From: Pseudoduganella umbonata
GTDB lineage: Bacteria > Pseudomonadota > Gammaproteobacteria > Burkholderiales > Burkholderiaceae_D
DNA length: 64,000 nt
NCBI RefSeq assembly: GCF_014192225.1
Contig: NZ_JACHXS010000013.1
Coordinates: forward strand, 124,001-188,000
Direction of reading: 5' to 3'
Shown here: in pieces, positions 11,026 through 19,971 of the stretch
Layout: every line of letters begins with the position of its first letter
Numbering within the stretch: position 1 is the first letter of the stretch
Notes under the pieces: generated by a model
What the model saw: the letters and a program-made list of their open reading frames with translations, nothing else
Told to the model about the DNA's origin: nothing
Databases searched by the model: none
Position numbers and translations under genes: made by a program

Positions 11026-11112
11026 TCGAAAACCGGTGACAGGTTCCGGGTTTTTGGAAATATTTCCCAGAAACTGGACGGTCCGCCGCAGCGGCCTGTC
11101 ACCGGTTTTCGA
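11026..11112. repeat. 18-bp inverted repeat between convergent genes (dispersed palindrome family)
   Basis: An 18-nt arm starting TCGAAAACCGGTG (11026-11043) is the exact reverse complement of 11095-11112, with about 50 nt between. ACCGGTGACAG and the flanks GGAAATATTTCCC and AGAAACATTTCCC are shared with the repeats at 36303 and 63550. It separates the converging 3' ends of the M56 gene (10986) and uvrD (11147) and may act as a two-way transcription barrier. Confidence 0.8.
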
Positions 11113-11146
11113 GAAACATTTCCCGGCGCCGGCTTTCTTGCAGGTT

Positions 11147-13453
11147 TTACCTGCCCAGCCGCTCCAGCTTCGCCACCGACAGGTCCAGCACCTTCATGCC
11201 CGCGCTGCCGAAGTTGATCTGCGCCCGGCAGTTGGCGCCGCTGCCTTCGATGTTGACGATTACGCCTTCGCCGAACTTGGCGTGCGATACCGATTCGCCG
11301 ATGCGCCAGGCCGAGCCGGAGGCCGACTTCTGGGCGATGCGCTGGGCGATCGCATTGTCGCTTCCCCCATTGATCTGTACGTCATCCCACTGGGCCTTCT
11401 TGTTGGCGAACCAGTGCGTCTGCACGCGCGGCGACAGCCACTTCAGCGATTCTTCCGGCAGTTCGTCGAAGAAGCGCGATTTCATGTTGTAGCGCGTCTG
11501 GCCGTGCAGCATGCGGGTCTGGCAGAAGCACATGTACAGGCGCTTCCTGGCCCGCGTGATCGCCACGTACATCAGCCGCCGCTCTTCCTCGACGCCGCCT
11601 TCTTCCTTCGAGCTGCTTTCGTGCGGGAACAGGCCTTCTTCCAGCCCGGTGATGAACACGTTGTCGAATTCCAGGCCCTTGGCCGAGTGCACCGTCATCA
11701 GCTGCATCGCATCCTGGCCGGCCTGCGCCTGGTTGTCGCCCGCTTCCAGCGACGCATGCGCGAGGAAGGCCGACAGCGGCGACATCACGGTGGCCAGCGG
11801 CGCATCGGCATCCATGATTTCCACGCCATCGGCATTGATGATCGCCGCACCCGCCTGCGCATCGGCCGGCGGGCCGAGGTGCGCCGGCGCGCCCTGGCCG
11901 TAGCCTTCCTCGCCGACGAACTGGGTGGCCGCGCTGACCATCTGTTCCAGGTTTTCCACCCGGTCGGCGCCTTCCTTCTCGTTGGCGTAGTGCTGCAGCA
12001 GGCCGGACGATTCCAGCGTGATGCGCACCAGTTCCGGCAGCGCCATCTGCTGCGTTTCGAAGCGCACGCCTTCGATCAGCTTGACGAAGGCGCCAAGCGA
12101 CGCACCGGCCTTGCCGACCATGTACGGCACCGCCGCATACATCGAGATGCCATAGGTCTCGGCGGCGTTCTGCAACTGTTCCAGCGTGCGCGCGCCGATG
12201 CCGCGCGCCGGGAAATTCACCACGCGCAGGAAAGCCGAATCGTTGTGCGGATTGTCCATCAGCTGCAGGTACGCGATCGCGTGCTTCACCTCGGCGCGCT
12301 GGAAGTAGCGCAGGCCGCCGTACACGGTGTACGGAATGCCGGCCGAGAACAGCGCATGCTCGATCACCCGCGATTGCGCGTTCGAGCGGTACAGCACGGC
12401 GATCTCGCTGCGCCGCGTGCCTTCGCCGATCAGGTTCTTCGCTTCGTCGACCAGCCATTGCGCTTCCTGCAGGTCGGACGTGGCCTCGTACACGCGCACC
12501 GGTTCGCCATGGCCCGCGTCCGTGCGCAGGTTCTTGCCCAGGCGGCGGCTGTTGTTCGCGATCAGCACGTTGGCCGCATCGAGGATGTGGCCGTGCGAGC
12601 GGTAGTTCTGTTCCAGCTTGATCAGGTTCTTCACGCTGAACTCGGACTCGAACGCCACCATGTTGCCCACGTTGGCGCCGCGGAACGCATAAATGCTCTG
12701 GTCGTCGTCGCCGACGGCGAACAGTGCGCCGCCATGCCCGGTGCCGTGGCCGGCGATCAGCTTCAGCCACGCATATTGCAGGTTGTTGGTGTCCTGGAAC
12801 TCGTCGACGAGGATGTGTCGGAAGCGCTGCTGGTAATGCTCGCGCAGCGGCTGGTTGCGCGACAACAGTTCATACGTGCGCAGCAGCAGTTCGGCGAAAT
12901 CGACCACGCCTTCGCGCTGGCACTGGTCGTCGTACAGCCCGTACAGCTCCACCAGCTTGCGCTCGTTGGCGTCGTAGGCCTCGACCTGGCTGGCACGCAA
13001 GCCCTGGTCCTTGTTGTTATTGATGAAATACATCACCGATTTCGGCGGGAACTTTTCATCGTCCACGTTGTTCGCCTTCAGCAGGCGCTTGATCATCGAC
13101 AGCTGGTCCTGCGTGTCGAGGATCTGGAACGACTGGGGCAGGGCGGCATCGCGGTAGTGGGTGCGCAGCAGCCGGTTGCACAGGCCGTGGAAGGTACCGA
13201 CCCACATGCCGCGTGTATTAATCGGCATCATTCCCGACAGGCGCGCCAGCATTTCCTTGGCCGCCTTGTTGGTGAACGTGACGGCCAGGATGCCGCCCGG
13301 CGACACCTGCCCGGTCTGGATCAGCCAGGCGATGCGCGTAGTCAGCACGCGCGTCTTGCCCGAGCCCGCGCCCGCCAGGATCAGGGCGTTTTGCGGGGGC
13401 AGGGTGACGGCGGCGAGTTGTTCGGGATTGAGATTGTGGAGGAGATTCTGCAT
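11147..13453 (-). CDS. uvrD: ATP-dependent DNA helicase UvrD (helicase II)
   Basis: A 768-residue superfamily 1A 3'-5' helicase acting in nucleotide excision and mismatch repair. Walker A is AGAGSGKT (residues 27-34). TFTNKAAKEM (motif Ia), DEFQDTN (motif II), GDDDQSIYAFRGA (motif III) and the late VHSAKGLEFDNVF and VAITRARK motifs are in order. The C-terminus has the small RNA polymerase-binding-type fold (LGEGVIVN-like segment KFGEGVIVNIEG). The start is ATG 13453; only 6 nt separate it from a TATAAT box. It is the last gene of the DUF2782-thrB-BPSS1780 block. Confidence 0.95.
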   Translation of the reverse strand: MQNLLHNLNPEQLAAVTLPPQNALILAGAGSGKTRVLTTRIAWLIQTGQVSPGGILAVTFTNKAAKEMLARLSGMMPINTRGMWVGTFHGLCNRLLRTHYRDAALPQSFQILDTQDQLSMIKRLLKANNVDDEKFPPKSVMYFINNNKDQGLRASQVEAYDANERKLVELYGLYDDQCQREGVVDFAELLLRTYELLSRNQPLREHYQQRFRHILVDEFQDTNNLQYAWLKLIAGHGTGHGGALFAVGDDDQSIYAFRGANVGNMVAFESEFSVKNLIKLEQNYRSHGHILDAANVLIANNSRRLGKNLRTDAGHGEPVRVYEATSDLQEAQWLVDEAKNLIGEGTRRSEIAVLYRSNAQSRVIEHALFSAGIPYTVYGGLRYFQRAEVKHAIAYLQLMDNPHNDSAFLRVVNFPARGIGARTLEQLQNAAETYGISMYAAVPYMVGKAGASLGAFVKLIEGVRFETQQMALPELVRITLESSGLLQHYANEKEGADRVENLEQMVSAATQFVGEEGYGQGAPAHLGPPADAQAGAAIINADGVEIMDADAPLATVMSPLSAFLAHASLEAGDNQAQAGQDAMQLMTVHSAKGLEFDNVFITGLEEGLFPHESSSKEEGGVEEERRLMYVAITRARKRLYMCFCQTRMLHGQTRYNMKSRFFDELPEESLKWLSPRVQTHWFANKKAQWDDVQINGGSDNAIAQRIAQKSASGSAWRIGESVSHAKFGEGVIVNIEGSGANCRAQINFGSAGMKVLDLSVAKLERLGR

Positions 13454-13459
13454 CCCGCC

Positions 13460-13465
13460 ATTATA
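13460..13465 (-). promoter_or_regulatory. -10 box immediately before uvrD
   Basis: A perfect TATAAT on the minus strand (13465-13460) ends 6 nt before the uvrD ATG (13453). Initiation about 7 nt after the hexamer would place +1 on the A of the start codon and give a leaderless mRNA. No clear -35 box is seen, so this may be one of several promoters. Confidence 0.4.
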
Positions 13466-13538
13466 TCGTTCGACGCGCTTGCGCACCCCGTCCGTTCACG
13501 GCGGCGCGCCCGCAACGGCGCGCCTTTCGCCAGGATTC

Positions 13539-14318
13539 TCAGGGTTTGTCGAGTGAAACGGTGTCGGCCGGCGGCGCCGCGAAAATGTGCGCGTAGGCCA
13601 CGTACAGCGCGCAATGCGCCACGCCGTACAGCACTTCGGAAAGCATCCGCATCAGCGCGAAGCCCATCGTGCCGAAGCCGAACACGGCGCGCACCAGCAG
13701 CAGCACGAGCACCGTGATCGCAAACAGGCTGACGGCGAACATGAAGAAGGCGCCGGCCGCCCGCTTGATCGCGAAGAAGCTGTAGAACAGCGCCTTGCCG
13801 GCACCCATGCCGTTCCAGTGGACCAGCGGTGCGGCAAAGCTGATCACCAGCAGCGCCGGGATGTACAGCACGGCGGTGGCCAGCATCGTCGGCACCAGGC
13901 CGGACTCCAGTACCAGCTGCCGGTTTGTCTGCAATTCGGCCAGCGTGGCGTCGCGCAGCGCATCGGTATTGGCAAACAGCATCACGCCGATGGCGCCGGC
14001 GGCCAGGAACACCAGCAAGTGGATCACGCCGAGCATGCACAGCTTGCGCAGCGCCGGGCCGCGGAAACCGGCGACAAGCAGGCCGGGCGTGACCGGCTTG
14101 CCGGCGCCGATCTCGCGCGCCGCCGCCATGAAGCCGATCGCGAACACGGGCATCAGCACGCTGTGCGCGACCTGCCCGAGCAGCGGCACCACGAGCAGCA
14201 GCGTGGTCAGCAGCATGTAACCGAAGAACAGCGTCGACAGTCCGGCCGGCTGCTTTTTCAGCATGCCGAAGCCCTGTTTGACCCATTCCCATCCTGATCT
14301 TGCTGGTGTCTGATTCAT
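13539..14318 (-). CDS. BPSS1780 family integral membrane protein
   Basis: A 259-residue inner-membrane protein with about six hydrophobic segments (near residues 28-48, 50-66, 90-112, 142-165, 185-208 and 215-245). It matches the Burkholderiales BPSS1780 family in its [13 protein letters not shown]-like opening and overall layout; function is unknown. Its ATG overlaps the thrB stop by 4 nt (ATGA at 14318-14315), so the two are translationally coupled. It lies 85 nt upstream of uvrD on the same strand. Confidence 0.72.
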   Translation of the reverse strand: MNQTPARSGWEWVKQGFGMLKKQPAGLSTLFFGYMLLTTLLLVVPLLGQVAHSVLMPVFAIGFMAAAREIGAGKPVTPGLLVAGFRGPALRKLCMLGVIHLLVFLAAGAIGVMLFANTDALRDATLAELQTNRQLVLESGLVPTMLATAVLYIPALLVISFAAPLVHWNGMGAGKALFYSFFAIKRAAGAFFMFAVSLFAITVLVLLLVRAVFGFGTMGFALMRMLSEVLYGVAHCALYVAYAHIFAAPPADTVSLDKP

Positions 14319-15274
14319 CGGTACAGGCTTGGTGCGGGGGTGGCGATGCGCTCACGGAGGATGCGCTCGAAGTGGGTGGGATCGTGCGGCGTCAGCATTT
14401 CGGCCTCGCGCGGCTGGTGCAGGTCGTACAGGCGCGACAGCCAGAAACGCAGCGCGCCGGCACGCAGCATCGGCTGCCAGGCTTCCTGCTCGTCGGCCGT
14501 GAACGGCCGTACCGCGTGGTAGGCATCGAGGAAGGCGCGCACGCGCGCTTCGTCCAGCACGCCGGTGTCCAGGTCCACGCACCAGTCGTTGATGGTCACG
14601 GCCACGTCGAACAGCCAGGTGTCGCAGCCGGCAAAGTAAAAGTCGAAGAAGCCGGTCAGGCGTTCGCCGTCGAACATCACGTTGTTGCGGAACAGGTCGG
14701 CGTGCACCGGACCCTGCTGCAGGCGCGAGTAGAGGCCGCTGGCATGGAACGCCTGCTGGAAATCCATCTCGGCGCGCAGCAGCGCCGCTTCCGGCCCGGC
14801 CATGTGCGGCAGCACGGCCGGGGCGGCACCATGCCACCAGGCCAGGCCGCGCAGGTTCGGCTGGTGCAGCGGAAAGTCGCGGCCGGCCAGGTGCATCTTC
14901 GCCAGCATCGCGCCCACTTCCGCGCAGTGCACGGGCCGGGGTGCCAGTTCGGAGCTGCCGACCAGCTTCGACACGATCGCCGCCGGCTTGCCGTGCAGCG
15001 GCACGCACAGCTCGCCCTTGTCGTTCGCTACCGGCGCCGGCACCAGCACGCCGCGCGCCGCCAGGTGCTCCATCAGCCGCAGGTAGAACGGCAACTGCTC
15101 GAAGCTCAGGTTTTCAAAGATGGTGAGGACGTATTCGCCGCGTTCCGTCGTCAGGAAGAAATTGCTGTTTTCGATGCCGGATGCGATGCCTTTGAGGGCC
15201 ACCGCACGGTCGAGGGGGAATTGCGCGATCCAGGGCTGGACATCGTCCAGGCTGACCGAGGTAAAGACTGCCAT
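14315..15274 (-). CDS. thrB: homoserine kinase (ThrB, type II, APH fold)
   Basis: This enzyme phosphorylates homoserine with ATP in threonine synthesis. The 319 residues follow the aminoglycoside phosphotransferase fold, not the GHMP fold. GIENSNFFL lies in the N-lobe, the catalytic loop is VHADLFRNN, and the metal site is FFDFYFA. The partners hom and thrC are not nearby. It follows the DUF2782 gene by 70 nt and overlaps the next gene by 4 nt. Confidence 0.93.
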   Translation of the reverse strand: MAVFTSVSLDDVQPWIAQFPLDRAVALKGIASGIENSNFFLTTERGEYVLTIFENLSFEQLPFYLRLMEHLAARGVLVPAPVANDKGELCVPLHGKPAAIVSKLVGSSELAPRPVHCAEVGAMLAKMHLAGRDFPLHQPNLRGLAWWHGAAPAVLPHMAGPEAALLRAEMDFQQAFHASGLYSRLQQGPVHADLFRNNVMFDGERLTGFFDFYFAGCDTWLFDVAVTINDWCVDLDTGVLDEARVRAFLDAYHAVRPFTADEQEAWQPMLRAGALRFWLSRLYDLHQPREAEMLTPHDPTHFERILRERIATPAPSLYR

Positions 15275-15344
15275 GAGAATCTATCAGGTTCGAGGATGGA
15301 TGAGCTGCGCCGGGCACGCCTTCCGCCCGGGCGGGAACGCGGCT

Positions 15345-15761
15345 TCACTCCGTTACGGGTGGCATCGGAGGAGGCGGCGGCACTTCTGCCGCGTTGTCCG
15401 CCGCGGCGGCTGCCGCGGCATCGGCACTGCGCTGTTTTTGCTTTTTGGCGATATCGAATTCCATCACGGTCCACTGCGGGCCGCGCACCTGCGGGCCGCC
15501 GGCATCGCCCGGCAACTGCGTGCTGTTCGGATTGGCCGGCTTCACCGTGTAGGTGCTGCCGCCGGCCTGCACCGTTTCTTCCGCGATACGGCCGCCTTCG
15601 CGCCGCACGGTGGTGCTGGTCCCGCGCTCCGCTCTCGGCGTGACCGTGATCGGCGTGTCGGTGTCCGGCACCGGTTCCAGCTTCGGCGGCGTGCCGCTCT
15701 GGGCACTGGCGGTGCCTGCGGCCAGGGCCAGCAGGATGGCGGGAACGATCGAGGGGCGCAT
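15345..15761 (-). CDS. DUF2782 family secreted protein
   Basis: A 138-residue protein with a signal peptide (MRPSIVPAILLALAAGTASA) and a core found in the DUF2782 family of betaproteobacteria (PLEPVPDTDTPITVTP-like start, YTVKPAN segment). The C-terminal tail is alanine- and proline-rich. Function is unknown. It heads the block that includes thrB and uvrD; DUF2782 genes commonly sit just before polA or thrB. A TGTTACAAT extended -10 element lies upstream on the minus strand near 15810. Confidence 0.78.
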   Translation of the reverse strand: MRPSIVPAILLALAAGTASAQSGTPPKLEPVPDTDTPITVTPRAERGTSTTVRREGGRIAEETVQAGGSTYTVKPANPNSTQLPGDAGGPQVRGPQWTVMEFDIAKKQKQRSADAAAAAAADNAAEVPPPPPMPPVTE

Positions 15762-15928
15762 GATAGGAGCCTTTTCGGAAAAACCGTGATATTGGTGTAC
15801 GGATCATTGTAACAAACTGACACCCGTTTCCGCTGCGAACGCCGATTTTCGCGGCGGCGCCGCACGATTCGCCGCCCCGTGTTCTCTGCGATAATGCCGG
15901 ATTCGCATCAGACTACTCACTTGCAAAC

Positions 15929-18679
15929 ATGCAAAAGACCTTGCTGCTGGTCGACGGTTCCAGCTATCTCTACCGTGCCTTCCACGCATTGCCCGACCTG
16001 CGCAGCCCGGACGGCCACCCGACCGGCGCCATGCACGGCATGGTCAATATGCTGCGCCGCCTGCGTGCCGATTACCCGGCCGCCTACATCGCCTGCGTGT
16101 TCGATGCCAAGGGCAAGACCTTCCGCGACGACCTGTATCCGGAATACAAGGCGACGCGCGCCTCGATGCCATCCGACCTGTCGCTGCAGATCGAGCCGAT
16201 CCATGAAGCGGTGAAGGCGATGGGCTGGCCGATCCTGATGGTCGAAGGGGTCGAGGCCGACGACGTGATCGGCACGCTGGCTGTCACGGCCGAGAAGAGC
16301 GGCATGGACGTGATCATCTCCACCGGCGACAAGGATCTGGCGCAGCTGGTCACGCCGCACGTCACGCTGATCAATACGATGAGCAACGAAAAGCTCGATG
16401 AAGCGGGCGTGCTGGCGAAATTCGGCGTGCCGCCGAACCGCATCATCGATTACCTGACGCTGATCGGCGATACCGTCGACAACGTGCCGGGCGTGGCCAA
16501 ATGCGGGCCGAAAACGGCCTGCAAGTGGCTGGCGCAGTACGACAGCCTGGAAGGCGTGATCGCCAATGCCGACAAGATCGGCGGCGCGGTCGGCGCCAAC
16601 CTGAAGGCGGCGCTGCCGTGGCTGCCGAAAGGCCGCGAGCTGATCACCGTGAAAACGGATTGCGACCTGGCGCAGCACATGATGTCGATCTCGGAAACGC
16701 TGGTGGCGCGCGAGGAAGACCATGAATCGCTGCTGGCGTTCTTCAACAAATACGGTTTCAAGACGCTGCTGCGCGAGCTGAAGGCGCTGACGCCATCGGC
16801 GCAGGTGCCCGGCCAGACCGGCCCGGCCGCGCCGGAAGGCCCGACCGGCGACATGTTCGCCCAGCCGCCCGCCAACGTTCGCTACGATACCGTGGTGACC
16901 GCGGCCCAGCTCGACGAATGGATCGCCCGCATCGAGGGCGCCGAGCTGGTGGCGCTCGACACGGAAACCACGTCGCTCGAACCGATGAATGCGCAGCTGG
17001 TCGGCATCTCGCTGGCCACCGAGCCGGGCCTGGCGTGCTACATCCCGGTGGCGCACCGCTATGCGGGCGTGCCCGAGCAGCTGTCGCGCGACGAGGTACT
17101 GGCCAGGCTGAAGCCATGGCTGGAAGATGCCGCGAAGCCGAAGCTGGGCCAGAACCTGAAGTACGACGCGCACATCTTCGCCAACCACGGCGTGACGCTG
17201 CGCGGCATCGTGCACGACACGCTGCTGCAGTCGTACGTGTTCGAATCGCACCGCACGCACGACATGGACAGCCTGGCGATGCGCCACCTGAACCACAAGA
17301 CCATCGCCTATGAAGAGGTGTGCGGCAAGGGCGCAAGCCAGATCTGCTTCGACCAGGTGGAACTGCAGCGAGCCACCGACTATGCGGCGGAAGATGCCGA
17401 CATCACGCTGCGCCTGCACCTGGCGATGCACGGCCACGTGACGGGCGACGAAGGCCTGACGGCCGTGTACAGCAAGATCGAGCTGCCGACCGCCGTGGTG
17501 CTGCAGAAGATCGAGCGCAACGGCGTGCTGATCGACGCCGGCCTGCTGGCCACGCAGTCGAACGAGCTGGGCGCGCGCATCGTCGAACTGGAACAGAAGG
17601 CGTATGAACTGGCCGAAGGGCCGTTCAACCTGGGTTCGCCAAAGCAGATCGGCGAGATCTTCTTCAACAAGCTGAAACTGCCGGTCGTCAAGAAGACGCC
17701 GAGCGGCGCGCCCTCCACCGACGAGGAAGTGCTGCAGAAACTGGCCGAGGATTACCCGCTGCCGAAAGTGCTGCTGGAATACCGCGGCATGGCCAAGCTG
17801 AAGTCCACGTACACCGACAAGCTGCCGAAGATGATCAACCCGCAGACGGGCCGCGTGCACACCAACTATGCGCAGGCCGTGGCGGTGACGGGGCGCCTGG
17901 CGTCGAACGATCCGAACCTGCAGAACATCCCGATCCGCACGGCCGAAGGGCGCCGCATCCGCGAAGCGTTCATCGCGCCGGAAGGCAGCCATCTTGTCTC
18001 GGCCGACTATTCGCAGATCGAGCTGCGCATCATGGCGCACATCTCCGAGGACGAAGCCATGCTGCGCGCTTTCGCCGAAGGGGTCGACATCCACCGCGCC
18101 ACCGCCGCCGAGATCTTCGGCGTGCCGCCGGACGAAGTGAACAGCGAGCAGCGCCGCTATGCCAAGGTGATCAACTTCGGCCTGATCTACGGCATGAGCG
18201 CGTTCGGCCTGGCCGCCAACCTGGGCATCGACCGCACCGCCGCGCAGAACTACATCGACCGCTACTTCCAGCGCTTCCATGGCGTGAAGCGCTACATGGA
18301 CGAAACGCGCCTGGAAGCCAAGGCGAACGGCTATGTGAAGACGGTCTTCGGCCGCCGGCTGTGGCTACCCGAGATCAATTCCCCGAACGGCCCGCGCCGG
18401 CAGGCCGCCGAACGGGCCGCGATCAACGCGCCGATGCAGGGCACCGCGGCCGACCTGATCAAGCTGGCGATGATCGCCGTGCAGGACTGGATCGAGAAGG
18501 AAAACCTGAAGTCGCGCATGATCATGCAGGTCCACGACGAACTGGTGCTGGAGGTGCCGGACGACGAACTGGCCCTGGTACGCGACACGCTGCCGAAGCT
18601 GATGGCCGGCGTGGCCGAGCTGAAGGTGCCGCTGGTTGCCGAAGTCGGGGTCGGGAAGAACTGGGAGGAAGCTCACTGA
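15929..18679 (+). CDS. polA: DNA polymerase I
   Basis: A 916-residue polymerase with three regions: the 5' nuclease domain (about residues 1-290, with VDGSSYLYRAFHAL and FDAKGKTFRDDLY), the 3'-5' exonuclease domain (about 310-500, ALDTETTSLE with intact acidic residues), and the polymerase domain (about 520-916). The polymerase motifs are SADYSQIELRIMAH (A), RRYAKVINFGLIYG (B) and QVHDELVLEV (C). It fills gaps in repair and removes RNA primers. It is divergent from the DUF2782 gene and ends just before a palindromic repeat block. Confidence 0.98.
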   Translation: MQKTLLLVDGSSYLYRAFHALPDLRSPDGHPTGAMHGMVNMLRRLRADYPAAYIACVFDAKGKTFRDDLYPEYKATRASMPSDLSLQIEPIHEAVKAMGWPILMVEGVEADDVIGTLAVTAEKSGMDVIISTGDKDLAQLVTPHVTLINTMSNEKLDEAGVLAKFGVPPNRIIDYLTLIGDTVDNVPGVAKCGPKTACKWLAQYDSLEGVIANADKIGGAVGANLKAALPWLPKGRELITVKTDCDLAQHMMSISETLVAREEDHESLLAFFNKYGFKTLLRELKALTPSAQVPGQTGPAAPEGPTGDMFAQPPANVRYDTVVTAAQLDEWIARIEGAELVALDTETTSLEPMNAQLVGISLATEPGLACYIPVAHRYAGVPEQLSRDEVLARLKPWLEDAAKPKLGQNLKYDAHIFANHGVTLRGIVHDTLLQSYVFESHRTHDMDSLAMRHLNHKTIAYEEVCGKGASQICFDQVELQRATDYAAEDADITLRLHLAMHGHVTGDEGLTAVYSKIELPTAVVLQKIERNGVLIDAGLLATQSNELGARIVELEQKAYELAEGPFNLGSPKQIGEIFFNKLKLPVVKKTPSGAPSTDEEVLQKLAEDYPLPKVLLEYRGMAKLKSTYTDKLPKMINPQTGRVHTNYAQAVAVTGRLASNDPNLQNIPIRTAEGRRIREAFIAPEGSHLVSADYSQIELRIMAHISEDEAMLRAFAEGVDIHRATAAEIFGVPPDEVNSEQRRYAKVINFGLIYGMSAFGLAANLGIDRTAAQNYIDRYFQRFHGVKRYMDETRLEAKANGYVKTVFGRRLWLPEINSPNGPRRQAAERAAINAPMQGTAADLIKLAMIAVQDWIEKENLKSRMIMQVHDELVLEVPDDELALVRDTLPKLMAGVAELKVPLVAEVGVGKNWEEAH

Positions 18680-18743
18680 AAACGCATGCGTTTTCAGGCG
18701 CTTCCGCGCACCCGGCCCTTCGCGCCACCACGTTCGCTGAAAA

Positions 18744-18787
18744 CCGGTGTCAGACACCTTTTCCGTTCCGGAAAAGTGTCTGACACC
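18744..18787. repeat. long hairpin repeat after polA
   Basis: GGTGTCAGACACCTTTTCC (18746-18764) pairs with the strand at 18770-18787 in an 18-bp stem with a single bulged C and a short loop. The GGTGTCAGACACC core is a variant of the dispersed palindrome family. It can serve as the polA terminator in either direction. Confidence 0.78.
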
Positions 18788-18820
18788 AGATGCTGGTTGA
18801 AGTCTCGAATAGCACCCGCG

Positions 18821-18875
18821 TACCGGTGTCGGACACTATTTTTCGCCAGAAAAATGGTGTCGGACACCGGTTTTC
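18821..18875. repeat. second hairpin repeat after polA
   Basis: ACCGGTGTC near 18822 pairs with GACACCGGT near 18864, and ATTTTTC pairs with GAAAAAT in the middle, forming a long stem. GTGTCGGACAC occurs twice and is itself palindromic. It lies 34 nt from the repeat at 18744 and before the dienelactone hydrolase gene. Confidence 0.75.
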
Positions 18876-18941
18876 ATTAATAATTGGCTTTTCACTACCA
18901 CTGTGTTTCAATTTCCTGATAACACACTTCCCGGAGAATCC

Positions 18942-19817
18942 ATGAAAGATCTGCACAACGATGCCGCCAGCCTGATCGGCGAAGCGGAAGGCATCAGCCG
19001 CCGCGACCTGCTGAAGGCGGCCCTTGGTACCGGGTTCGCCGCCGCGGTGCTGCCCGTCAGCGCCGAGACCGTGGTGAAGACCGATACCGACGGCCTCACG
19101 GCCGGCACCGTGAACGTGACGGTCGACGGCTACCCGGTGCCCGTATACCGCGCCCAGCCCGCGGGCAAGACGGGCTTGCCGGTGATCCTCGTGATCTCGG
19201 AAATCTTCGGCGTGCACGAACACATCGCCGACGTGGCGCGCCGCTTCGCCAGGCAGGGTTACCTGGCGCTGGCGCCGAACCTGTTCGCGCGCCAGGGCGA
19301 CCCGCAGAAGGAAGCGTCGATCGCCGACCTGCAAAAGAACATCATCAGCAAGACGCCGGACATCCAGGTCTTCAAGGACCTCGACGCGATCGTCGCCTGG
19401 GCCGGCCAGAACGGCGGCGCGGTGGACAAGCTGGGCATCACCGGCTTCTGCTGGGGCGGCCGAATCACGTGGCTGTATGCCGTGCACAACCCGGCCGTCA
19501 AGGCCGGCGTGGCCTGGTACGGGAGGTTACTAGGGGAAGCCACTGCCAATACGCCTCGCCATCCTGTCGACGTGGCTGCCACGCTGAAAACGCCCGTGCT
19601 GGGCCTGTACGGCGCCAAGGACACCGGTATTCCCCTCGATTCCGTGGAAAAGATGAAGGCCGAGCTGGCGAAAGGGAAGTCCGGTTCCACCTTCGTCATC
19701 TATGAAAATGCCGGCCACGCTTTCCATGCCGACTACCGCCCCAGCTATGTGGAAGCGGACGCGAAGGATGGCTGGAAGCGCGCGCTGGACTGGTTCAAGC
19801 AGCACGGCGTGGCCTGA
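18942..19817 (+). CDS. dienelactone hydrolase family protein with Tat-type signal
   Basis: A 291-residue alpha/beta hydrolase. Residues 19-25 read SRRDLLK, followed by a hydrophobic segment, as in twin-arginine export signals, so a periplasmic place is likely. The nucleophile is C170 in FCWGGR, with an Asp in YGAKDTGIP and a His in NAGHAFH completing a Cys-His-Asp triad of the dienelactone hydrolase type. ATG 18942 with GGAG upstream is preferred to the in-frame ATG at 18903 because it places the Tat motif near the end. Substrate is unknown; it stands alone. Confidence 0.85.
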   Translation: MKDLHNDAASLIGEAEGISRRDLLKAALGTGFAAAVLPVSAETVVKTDTDGLTAGTVNVTVDGYPVPVYRAQPAGKTGLPVILVISEIFGVHEHIADVARRFARQGYLALAPNLFARQGDPQKEASIADLQKNIISKTPDIQVFKDLDAIVAWAGQNGGAVDKLGITGFCWGGRITWLYAVHNPAVKAGVAWYGRLLGEATANTPRHPVDVAATLKTPVLGLYGAKDTGIPLDSVEKMKAELAKGKSGSTFVIYENAGHAFHADYRPSYVEADAKDGWKRALDWFKQHGVA

Positions 19818-19971
19818 TCCGTTCCCCTGTTAGCCCTGGTTTTCGCCTTATTTTCGGCTTATTGATACTGTATTTTCAGCAGAAGCGCGAGCTGGACGGT
19901 AAAATGTCCGGTTTGCGCGCTGCCCGGGTCCCCGAGCCGCGCGCGCGGTAAAGCGCACGAGAGGCTCCAAA

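Noticed and set aside
11012-13717. 901-residue plus-strand frame opposite uvrD
   Set aside because: A shadow of uvrD with no family motif, ribosome site or membrane/signal features; uvrD motifs on the other strand are complete.
15917-18280. Long minus-strand frame opposite polA
   Set aside because: All polymerase motifs are intact on the plus strand; the opposite frame is low-complexity.
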